In this document: positions 1 to 4,070 of the stretch, piece by piece
Numbering within the stretch: the first letter of the stretch is position 1
How the letters are laid out: every line of letters begins with the position of its first letter
NCBI GenBank assembly: GCA_012510865.1
Contig: JAAZHF010000417.1
Coordinates: 1 to 13,317 of the forward strand
DNA: 13,317 nt
Origin: Gammaproteobacteria bacterium
GTDB lineage: Bacteria; Pseudomonadota; Gammaproteobacteria; Xanthomonadales; Xanthomonadaceae
Direction: 5' to 3'
Position numbers and translations under genes: made by a program
Notes under the pieces: model-generated
Seen by the model: only the letters and a program-made list of their open reading frames with translations
What the model was told of the DNA's origin: nothing
Database searches by the model: none

Positions 1-114
1 CAGGCAGCCCTCTGTTCTGTGGTGCTTGTTACCTTGTTGCTCCTGCTTCTCCGGAAGCTGGGGCTGCCCCCTAACAATTCATTCAAGCCGACGCCGCTTC
101 GCGGCGCGGCTTAA
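1..114 (+). CDS. Partial cassette A gene: C-terminus of a hydrophobic protein
   Basis: Only the last 37 codons are present; the start is off the left edge. The frame opens at base 1 and ends at TAA 112-114. The first part is a leucine/valine-rich stretch (VVLVTLLLLLL) followed by RK, which looks like the end of a transmembrane helix. Unlike most cassettes here, the frame does not stop at the TAA in the attC R'' box. It is one position out of phase and runs on through the hairpin, so its last 14 residues (PNNSFKPTPLRGAA) come from attC sequence. The same tail could be given to any cassette gene in this frame. The function is unknown. The frame could in principle be spurious, but the hydrophobic segment argues that it is real. 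Confidence 0.5.
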   Translation, partial: QAALCSVVLVTLLLLLLRKLGLPPNNSFKPTPLRGAA

Positions 115-128
115 TTCAGGTGTTAGGT
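69..128 (+). repeat. attC site 1 (60 bases, short class)
   Basis: R'' is CCCTAAC (69-75) and R' is GTTAGGT (122-128). AAGCCG (85-90) pairs with CGGCTT (107-112), C84 is unpaired, and ATT (81-83) pairs with AAT (113-115). The inner stem GCCGC-TTC-GCGGC spans 93-105. The unpaired top-strand C is a G on the bottom strand, matching the extrahelical guanine that integron integrases read in the folded bottom strand. Recombination would cut between G122 and T123. The interior is identical to attC 7. Confidence 0.93.
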
Positions 129-145
129 GGCATGGGAGATCTCTT

Positions 146-547
146 GTGAAAGCAATCATTCCATGGGTTCGCACCATCATCTCTTTCCCGCTCGGGATGG
201 CGGCGATCATGCTGTTCCACTCTGGAGCCCTCCTAATCTTCCCCTCCGCTTACGGAGAACTGGATAATGATCTTATACGCTCTCTCTCACTCACACTGAC
301 TTTCGCAGCCGGGGTGTTCGGCAGCGTCATCGTCGGCGTAGTTGCTGGACACCGCATTTGGCTGCACATGGCATTATTTTTTGCCATCGCTCTAGTGATT
401 GATGTAAGCGCTATTAATGGTGAACTTGCCGCCCAGCCTCTATGGTTCAAGGCGCTTGTCATCGCCACCTTGCCAGTTCAAATGTGGCTTGGCGCGCGCC
501 TCGTTTTACTTATCCATCCAAAGGGCAATTTGTCCGCTGCCATCTAA
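146..547 (+). CDS. Cassette B: four-helix membrane protein of unknown function
   Basis: This encodes a 133-residue integral membrane protein. GTG at 146 is the best start: GGGAG (134-138) lies 7 bases upstream, and the frame further left merely reads through attC 1. Predicted membrane segments fall at about residues 11-33, 46-67, 71-90 and 100-123, with short loops. A polar stretch, GELDND, follows the first helix. The stop TAA (545-547) is part of the attC 2 R'' box, so gene and recombination site overlap. I recognise no family. Four closely packed helices could fit a small transporter, an immunity protein or a membrane-active effector, but nothing in the sequence decides. It lies distal in the array with no obvious promoter of its own, so expression probably depends on read-through or a cryptic promoter. 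Confidence 0.75.
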   Translation: MKAIIPWVRTIISFPLGMAAIMLFHSGALLIFPSAYGELDNDLIRSLSLTLTFAAGVFGSVIVGVVAGHRIWLHMALFFAIALVIDVSAINGELAAQPLWFKALVIATLPVQMWLGARLVLLIHPKGNLSAAI

Positions 548-601
548 CAAGTCATTCAAGCCGAAGCCACTTCGTGGCTCGGCTTAATTCCGGTGTTAGG
601 C
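542..601 (+). repeat. attC site 2 (60 bases, short class, stem variant)
   Basis: R'' is ATCTAAC (542-548) and R' is GTTAGGC (595-601). The inner stem is GCCAC-TTC-GTGGC (566-578), where the other short sites have GCCGC/GCGGC or a close relative. The neighbouring pair A565-T579 replaces C-G. Both changes keep the pairing, which supports function as a folded hairpin. R'' and R' mismatch here, but they match better if R' is taken from attC 1, the other end of the same cassette. Confidence 0.93.
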
Positions 602-605
602 CTTC

Positions 606-1091
606 ATGATGCATCTCGCTCGCCGACTGCTTGGATACCTGGCTCTCACTGGTTTTGTTGTGTCGCTCGGCGCGCATGCTTGGACGGCCCTAGGAAATGA
701 TGTTGCATCCCAGATTCCGCAGATCTGGTTACTGCACGTCGGCATGTTCGTGGTCTTTGTTCCACTCGTTTTCTTCTCCCGCTACGATCTTGGCTCAGAG
801 CCAAGGGAAGCAACGTGGACCAGCGGCCTGCCAGGCTGGGTAAAGACTCTCGGTCTTTGTATTCTTGCGTACGCCGCTTTGAACTTCCTCCTGGTCTTAG
901 GCCACACGGGAGGCGGGTCGCCTGTCCTACGAGAAGGGAAGTTCGTCTTGCTAAATCACGGCAAGGTGGTGAGAGAGATCACCAAAATTGAGTACGCAGC
1001 ACTCACCGCAGCGCAAGTGCGAGGATTCTCGGGGTTGTGGCTTGTGTTCTACTTCTGGCCCGCCGCCTATTTCTTGCTCAGGAAGGCCTAA
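606..1091 (+). CDS. Cassette C: four-helix membrane protein of unknown function
   Basis: This encodes a 161-residue (or 160-residue) integral membrane protein. ATG codons stand at 606 and 609, only 4 and 7 bases after attC 2. No separate Shine-Dalgarno is present; AGG (598-600) inside the attC R' box is the only candidate, 5 or 8 bases upstream. Membrane segments lie near residues 8-27, 41-58, 78-99 and 142-158. Between helices 3 and 4 is a polar domain (about 100-140) with GKFVLLNHGKVVREIT and EYAAL, which looks like a short folded region rather than a loop. Charged residues after helix 2 (RYDLGSEPRE) suggest a cytoplasmic side there. The stop TAA 1089-1091 is supplied by the attC 3 R'' box. 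I know of similar-looking hypothetical proteins but no assigned function. Confidence 0.78.
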   Translation: MMHLARRLLGYLALTGFVVSLGAHAWTALGNDVASQIPQIWLLHVGMFVVFVPLVFFSRYDLGSEPREATWTSGLPGWVKTLGLCILAYAALNFLLVLGHTGGGSPVLREGKFVLLNHGKVVREITKIEYAALTAAQVRGFSGLWLVFYFWPAAYFLLRKA

Positions 1092-1197
1092 CAATGCGTT
1101 CAAGCCGAAGCCGCTTCGTTCCACCAAGCACATGGCAGGTAGAGCTTGCCATGTGCTCGGCTCCACTACGCAGCTCGGCTTAACTTAGGTGTTAGGC
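1086..1197 (+). repeat. attC site 3 (112 bases, long class)
   Basis: R'' is GCCTAAC (1086-1092) and R' is GTTAGGC (1191-1197). The site is 52 bases longer than the short class because of an internal perfect 11-base inverted repeat, AGCACATGGCA (1127-1137) and TGCCATGTGCT (1147-1157), around a 9-base loop. The flanking arms (CCGCTTCGTTCCACCA and CGGCTCCACTACGCAG) differ from those of attC 6 and 8 and pair less well. Confidence 0.9.
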
Positions 1198-1238
1198 GTC
1201 ACTGGTCGTATCCCATCAACTTCGGCAAGGAGAGCACT

Positions 1239-1415
1239 ATGAAGAATTATGGCTTTGGTTCTTGGGTTGGCCCGGCACTGGGGGTCGCTGGTGCAGTAGC
1301 TGGCATTTCAGCAAGTGGAGCCGTACACGGTGGAGCTTTTGCCGGTCTACTGGTTGGTTCACTTTGCGCCGTTTGGGGACTCGCTCGCTGGCGTCCAACC
1401 GGCCGTGACGCCTAA
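1239..1415 (+). CDS. Cassette D: 58-residue glycine/alanine-rich two-helix membrane peptide
   Basis: The start ATG 1239 has a strong Shine-Dalgarno, AAGGAG (1227-1232), 6 bases upstream. Upstream in-frame codons lie in attC 3 and are not part of the gene. The product is 58 residues long with two hydrophobic segments, about 10-28 and 31-49. Both are rich in glycine, alanine and serine (GPALGVAGAVAGISASGAV, then GGAFAGLLVGSL). Small-residue spacing such as GxxxG favours tight helix packing. The end is basic (ARWRPTGRDA). The stop TAA 1413-1415 lies in the attC 4 R'' box. Gly-rich two-helix miniproteins include phage-holin-like, bacteriocin-like and glycine-zipper proteins; nothing here chooses between them. 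The strong ribosome site argues for real translation. Confidence 0.72.
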   Translation: MKNYGFGSWVGPALGVAGAVAGISASGAVHGGAFAGLLVGSLCAVWGLARWRPTGRDA

Positions 1416-1469
1416 CAAGTCATTCAAGCCGACACCGCTTCGCGGCGCGGCTTAACTCTGGTGTTAGGC
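1410..1469 (+). repeat. attC site 4 (60 bases, short class)
   Basis: R'' is GCCTAAC (1410-1416) and R' is GTTAGGC (1463-1469). The inner hairpin is CCGC-TTC-GCGG. It differs slightly from sites 1, 5 and 7 (AAGTCATTC in place of AATTCATTC, ACACCGC in place of ACGCCGC, ACTCTGG in place of ATTCAGG). R'' also gives the stop codon of cassette D. Confidence 0.93.
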
Positions 1470-1493
1470 GCTCAACAGAGATTGTGGTCAGCC

Positions 1494-1703
1494 ATGAAAA
1501 ATCGCGGAGAGTTTTGGGTCGCACTTGCCGTGTTCGTGGTGCTTATGTCCTTAAGCGCTCTCAATCGGCTGTATCGCGTCTCTAGCCGCGAGGGCATACC
1601 TATGTTCTCCTCTGAGGCTTTAGCCGCGGGCTGGCTTTACTGGATTGGCATGGGCATCGGCCTTGTCTTGGCCGGTCTGTACTACTTCAACAAGCGGGAT
1701 TAG
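1494..1703 (+). CDS. Cassette E: 69-residue two-helix membrane peptide
   Basis: ATG 1494 is chosen as start because residues before it in the open frame derive from attC 4 and a short leader. No convincing Shine-Dalgarno is visible, so the start is less certain than for cassette D. Membrane helices lie near residues 7-25 (FWVALAVFVVLMSLSAL) and 43-65 (LAAGWLYWIGMGIGLVLAGLYY). The link is a polar segment with RLYRVSSREG, and the tail NKRD is charged. The N-terminus MKNRGE and the C-terminus are both charged, fitting a hairpin topology with both ends on the same side. The stop TAG 1701-1703 comes 20 bases before attC 5, so this gene does not use the attC stop. Function unknown. Confidence 0.68.
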   Translation: MKNRGEFWVALAVFVVLMSLSALNRLYRVSSREGIPMFSSEALAAGWLYWIGMGIGLVLAGLYYFNKRD

Positions 1704-1723
1704 TCTGTCGCTGTGACTGCCGC

Positions 1724-1783
1724 GCCTAACAATTCATTCAAGCCGACGCCGCTTCGCGGCGCGGCTTAATTCAGGCGTTAGGC
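1724..1783 (+). repeat. attC site 5 (60 bases, short class)
   Basis: R'' is GCCTAAC (1724-1730) and R' is GTTAGGC (1777-1783). The interior is identical to sites 1 and 7 apart from CAGGC where they have CAGGT just before the R' box. Confidence 0.93.
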
Positions 1784-1808
1784 CCCGATGATGCGCTCAG
1801 GAGTCGTC

Positions 1809-2324
1809 ATGAACAATGTGCTTGTCTTGCTGGCATTGCTGTTTGCCTCTCAAACGCTCCAAGCAGATGAAGCCGAGAGCGGTGCCGAAACCGATGAGGC
1901 CAAGGTCGTTCGTCTGGCTGGCCACCTGGAGAGCTATCCCCTGAGCGACACGGATAAGAGCATTCGTACTTGGCTGCTTGACTGGGCCACAGAAACCCAG
2001 GACATCACCGTGATTGTATGTGACATTCTGGGCACAGCTTCGGAAGAAGAGGACTTCCCCTACAGTGCGATTTACACCACACAAATGATCTTCGGTAACG
2101 CCGCGTATCAAATTAGGCATCCCGACAAGCGCGGAGATCTGCTGGCTACTCAACTTGCGGCAGCACGCAGCTCGCTCAAGGCCTATCACTCCATCCTGGC
2201 AGCCCATCCGGAGGCGCGTATTCCACACTTCGATGAGCTCTCCAGAAAGGATGCTTCCGGCAATCTAGAGAGCTACTTGGCACCCGTTGTCGCGAAGACA
2301 TGCAATGACGGGGGCGGGGCCTAA
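1809..2324 (+). CDS. Cassette F: secreted (periplasmic) protein of unknown function
   Basis: ATG 1809 is preferred over ATG 1788 or 1791. CAGGAG (1798-1803) sits 5 bases upstream, and this start gives a clean signal peptide: MNN, a hydrophobic core (VLVLLALLFASQ), then cleavage after LQA at about residue 19. The mature part of about 152 residues is acidic at its start (DEAESGAETDEAK), then soluble and mostly helical. Visible features are TWLLDWATETQDITVIVCD (about 54-72), FGNAAYQI (95-102), LAAARSSLKAYHSILAAHPE (117-136) and YLAPVVAKTC near the end. Two cysteines, C71 and C165, could form a disulphide in the periplasm. The stop TAA 2322-2324 lies in the attC 6 R'' box. I cannot assign a family. 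Confidence 0.75.
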   Translation: MNNVLVLLALLFASQTLQADEAESGAETDEAKVVRLAGHLESYPLSDTDKSIRTWLLDWATETQDITVIVCDILGTASEEEDFPYSAIYTTQMIFGNAAYQIRHPDKRGDLLATQLAAARSSLKAYHSILAAHPEARIPHFDELSRKDASGNLESYLAPVVAKTCNDGGGA

Positions 2325-2430
2325 CAATGCGTTCAAGCCGACACCGCATCGGGGCGCGAACCACATGGCAGGTGCAGCTTGCCATGTGCTTCACGCCCCG
2401 CTGCGGCGCGGCTTAACTTAGGTGTTAGGC
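2319..2430 (+). repeat. attC site 6 (112 bases, long class)
   Basis: R'' is GCCTAAC (2319-2325) and R' is GTTAGGC (2424-2430). Inside the AAGCCG/CGGCTT arms are further pairs (CCGCA/TGCGG and GGGGCG/CGCCCC), then a perfect inverted repeat CACATGGCA (2362-2370) and TGCCATGTG (2380-2388) with a 9-base loop. The whole site can fold into one long interrupted hairpin. Against site 8 it shows two paired compensatory changes (see findings). Confidence 0.92.
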
Positions 2431-2434
2431 CGCT

Positions 2435-2452
2435 ATGGATAAATCCTGGTGA
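2435..2452 (+). other. Possible five-codon leader ORF coupled to cassette G
   Basis: ATG 2435 opens a frame reading MDKSW and ends at TGA 2450-2452. That stop overlaps the GTG start of the next gene (GTGA, 2449-2452). AGG (2427-2429) inside the attC 6 R' box lies 5 bases before the ATG. A ribosome finishing this mini-ORF would be placed on the GTG. It may be coincidence. Confidence 0.3.
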
Positions 2453-2844
2453 ACCAAGCACTCGCAAATGAAATTATCCGGCTCGGTGGCGACCCGACAG
2501 ATGAGATTTGGCTTTGGCTTGTAACCCGCGGGCCACATGGCCCTTCCTTCACGTGGGGCCAGACACGCAGAGATCCCGCTGGTTACGTCGGCGTCGCTCA
2601 CCTGCAAGACATTGTCAGAGAGCTCGCCTCATCAATTCCATCCTTTCAAGAGCGCGCAGTTCTTGCTGTCAACGCTGCCATGCAATCAGAACTGCCTGAA
2701 CTGGCTAGGCGCGCCATCCAAGTCGCAGCAGTGATTGGTGGCGGCCGCGAGCTGCAGCTCGTCAAGGATCTTGCGTCCAGCCAAGACTCAGCCGTAGCCT
2801 CTGACGCCAGGGCTTGTGCCTTTTACCTTAAGGGTCGCTGCTAG
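2449..2844 (+). CDS. Cassette G: soluble helical protein of unknown function
   Basis: This encodes a 131-residue protein with no signal peptide or membrane segment, so it is probably cytoplasmic. The start is GTG 2449 (MNQALANEIIRLGG). A good Shine-Dalgarno is missing; only GGAT at 2437-2440 is present, and a five-codon ORF overlaps the start. Residues 1-12 form a helix. A Trp/Gly-rich part follows (WLWLVTRGPHGPSFTWGQ, about 21-38). From about 52 on there are amphipathic helices (HLQDIVRELASS, FQERAVLAVNAAMQ, LPELARRAIQVAAVIG, ELQLVKDLASS, ASDARACAFYL). That spacing of helical hairpins recalls HEAT/armadillo-like repeats, though no repeat family can be claimed. The stop TAG 2842-2844 comes just before attC 7. 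It is the only clearly soluble product in the array. Confidence 0.68.
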   Translation: MNQALANEIIRLGGDPTDEIWLWLVTRGPHGPSFTWGQTRRDPAGYVGVAHLQDIVRELASSIPSFQERAVLAVNAAMQSELPELARRAIQVAAVIGGGRELQLVKDLASSQDSAVASDARACAFYLKGRC

Positions 2845-2846
2845 CG

Positions 2847-2906
2847 GCCTAACAATTCATTCAAGCCGACGCCGCTTCGCGGCGCGGCTTAATTCAGGTG
2901 TTAGGC
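2847..2906 (+). repeat. attC site 7 (60 bases, short class)
   Basis: R'' is GCCTAAC (2847-2853) and R' is GTTAGGC (2900-2906). The interior is the same as site 1, although the two sites are separated by six unrelated cassettes. Confidence 0.93.
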
Positions 2907-3252
2907 CTTGTGTCCCGCACCGTTGTAGCAGCGGTTTCGGCGACATGGCGCATCACGCACATTCGCGGCGCTGACTTTCTTTGCATCGATTCGCACGCGC
3001 GGTGAGTGGCATCGGCCAACAGTTCCTGTTGCACCTCGGCTTCGGACACACGCGACCGTCCGCAAGACTCGACCGGCCGAGTCGGCTTCGGAATGGGCGC
3101 AGTGAAAGTTCTTGGTCGCGCGAGCCGCGGTTTCCCGGCTTCGGAGACTCGTGCATCTGCTCGTCCTGGGCCAGCTTGCCGCAAAGATCGTGTAGTGTTT
3201 CGGCTCAGGCGTTGGGCTGTTGCAGCGCGGGCGCAAGCCCGGGGCAGCGGCG
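2907..3252 (+). other. Cassette H: about 346 bases without a convincing gene
   Basis: No frame here has both a good start and plausible protein composition. A 31-codon frame on the + strand (GTG 2910 to TGA 3003-3005, VSRTVVAAVSATW...) starts 3 bases after attC 7 without a Shine-Dalgarno. A longer + frame (TTG 2981 to 3355) is Arg/Ser/Pro-rich and runs through attC 8. A minus-strand frame (2894-3328) begins and ends in the flanking attC sites; its SEAEVQQELLADATHRACES stretch is the most protein-like part. CGGCTTCGG occurs three times (3037, 3083, 3136), and its reverse complement resembles the CCGAAGCC of attC 2 and 3. The cassette may be a decayed gene, a minus-strand gene or an RNA/regulatory cassette; ORF-less cassettes are known in other integrons. 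Confidence 0.45.
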
Positions 3253-3364
3253 GCCTAACAAGGCGCTCAAGCCGACGCCACATCGGGGCGCAAACCATGT
3301 GGCAGGTAAAGCTTGCCACATGCTTCACGCCCCGCTGCGGCGCGGCTTAGCTTAGGTGTTAGGT
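3253..3364 (+). repeat. attC site 8 (112 bases, long class), last of the array
   Basis: R'' is GCCTAAC (3253-3259) and R' is GTTAGGT (3358-3364). The inner inverted repeat is CATGTGGCA (3296-3304) and TGCCACATG (3314-3322) with a 9-base loop. It matches site 6 except for paired substitutions. No further attC follows. The final T of R', in place of the usual C, belongs to the DNA on the right. Confidence 0.92.
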
Positions 3365-3374
3365 GCCAACGTAA

Positions 3375-3634
3375 GCTTCCCCGATCGTGCTTTTCGTGGT
3401 CCATCTGGTGGCGAACGCGCTGTGGAGCTGGCTCTTCTTCGGCTGGCGGCTGGGCGGCCCGGCATTCGCCAGGTCCTGGTCCTCTGGCTCCTGGTCGCTG
3501 CCACGACGCTGGTCTTCTGGTGGGTCCGCCGCCTTGCCGGGGCGCTGCTGGTCCCCTACCTGCTGTGGGTGGGCTTCGCCGCGGCGCTCAACTTCTCGGT
3601 GTGGCAGCTCAATCCGGAGGCGCTCGGGTCGTAG
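3375..3634 (+). pseudogene. tspO: tspO/MBR-family remnant, 5'-truncated and frameshifted
   Basis: TspO proteins are five-helix, tryptophan-rich membrane proteins that bind porphyrins and are about 155-160 residues long. Here only about the last 85 residues remain. One frame reads VVHLVANALWSWLFFGW then GGPAFA (to 3470). A second frame continues VLVLWLLVAATTLVFWWVRR, LAGALLVPYLLWVGFAAALN and FSVWQLNP (3473-3634, stop TAG). NALWSWLFFG, LLVPYLLWV and ALN..VWQLN are recognisable TspO signatures from helices 3-5. Joining the frames needs one base restored around 3470-3471, apparently a lost G from a GAG or similar codon. The first two helices are absent; upstream lies an in-frame TAA (3372-3374) and then attC 8. 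The DNA is as GC-rich as the chromosome, so this is the chromosomal side of the boundary. The frameshift alone could be a sequencing error, but the truncation could not. Confidence 0.8.
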
Positions 3635-3677
3635 CCGTGGCGCGCGGCACGGGGCCGCTCTCCTCGGGGGCGGAAGC

Positions 3678-3706
3678 TTGAGTTGCAAATGACGCGCTGC
3701 TAGCTT
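3678..3706 (+). promoter_or_regulatory. Candidate sigma-70 promoter for the 3745 gene
   Basis: TTGAGT (3678-3683) and TAGCTT (3701-3706) are separated by 17 bases, in a relatively AT-rich patch (GCAAAT) within GC-rich DNA. A transcript would begin near 3713, about 30 bases before the ATG at 3745. This rests on a consensus match only. Confidence 0.35.
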
Positions 3707-3744
3707 GCGCGAGGGGAACGCGCTGCGACATCACAGGGGACAGC

Positions 3745-4038
3745 ATGGACACTTCGACCGCCGCGGCCACGCGGCCGGACAATTCGGCCGGGCGCGCGGC
3801 GTGGATCTGCCTTGCCATCGCGTGGGTCGCCTTCCTGCTGCCGTTCCCGGGCAGCGGGCTGTTCATCGGCTGGCCGCTGAACCTGGTGGCCTTCATCCTC
3901 GCCATCGTCGCCATGGCCAGGTCGGGCACGAACGCGGGGCTCTGGCAGCTGCTCGCCTCGCTGGTCGTGTCGCCGCTGGTCTACTTCGTCGGGATGGTCG
4001 TGCTGGTCGGCCTGATGGGCGCGGCCGGGCAGCTGTAG
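3745..4038 (+). CDS. Small three-helix membrane protein of unknown function
   Basis: This encodes a 97-residue inner-membrane protein. ATG 3745 has AGGGGA (3735-3740) 4 bases upstream. A polar N-terminus (MDTSTAAATRPDNSAGR) is followed by membrane segments at about residues 18-34, 39-58 and 67-91. A Gly/Pro-rich turn (PFPGSG) lies between the first two, and AMARSGTNAGLWQ between the second and third. GC-rich codon use matches the genes to its right, so it belongs to the chromosome and not to the cassette array. The VOC gene starts 32 bases downstream on the same strand, so the two may share a transcript. Small conserved proteins of this type in Xanthomonadaceae are generally unassigned, and I cannot name a family. 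Confidence 0.78.
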   Translation: MDTSTAAATRPDNSAGRAAWICLAIAWVAFLLPFPGSGLFIGWPLNLVAFILAIVAMARSGTNAGLWQLLASLVVSPLVYFVGMVVLVGLMGAAGQL

Positions 4039-4070
4039 GGATTCGCGGCCGCGGCCGCAGGGAGCAGTCC

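Larger units (their letters stand above)
1..3364 (+). mobile_element. Distal end of a chromosomal integron cassette array
   Basis: Eight attC recombination sites alternate with seven or eight short gene cassettes, all on the + strand. Each site begins with an inverse core box (GCCTAAC, or ATCTAAC/CCCTAAC) and ends with a core box (GTTAGGC or GTTAGGT). The sites are exactly 60 or 112 bases long, and the spacers between them are unrelated to one another. Near-identical attC sites with unrelated genes are the hallmark of sedentary chromosomal integrons, as opposed to mobile class 1 integrons with heterogeneous attC sites. New cassettes enter at attI next to intI, so the integrase should lie left of base 1 and the cassettes seen here should be the oldest and least transcribed. 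The array is clearly less GC-rich than the DNA from 3365 on. No integrase gene, attI or array promoter lies inside the window. Confidence 0.93.

Noticed and set aside
26..145. N-terminal extension of the cassette B protein back to an ATG at 26
   Set aside because: The extension is translated attC 1 (…RRRFAARLNSGVRW) and part of cassette A. GTG 146 has a good ribosome site and lies inside cassette B.
1146..1238. Upstream start for cassette D in the long attC
   Set aside because: It would translate the attC hairpin; ATG 1239 has an ideal AAGGAG.
2894..3328. Minus-strand gene across cassette H
   Set aside because: It starts and stops inside attC sites and is rich in Arg, Pro and Thr. Kept only as a possibility in the cassette H entry.
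69..3364. Regularly repeated palindromic units that could suggest a CRISPR array
   Set aside because: Spacers are 270-650 bases long with coding genes, and the repeats carry the integron boxes GCCTAAC and GTTAGGC with an asymmetric bulge. No cas-like gene is seen.
69..3364. REP/BIME-type intergenic palindromes or MITEs as an explanation for the repeats
   Set aside because: All eight are in the same orientation, lie precisely one per gene, have exact lengths of 60 or 112, and have the R''/R' core boxes plus the extrahelical base expected of attC.
3356..3460. A complete new gene starting in attC 8 and ending at 3634
   Set aside because: Only the part after about 3473 is TspO-like. The beginning is out-of-frame tspO and attC sequence, so a pseudogene explains it better.
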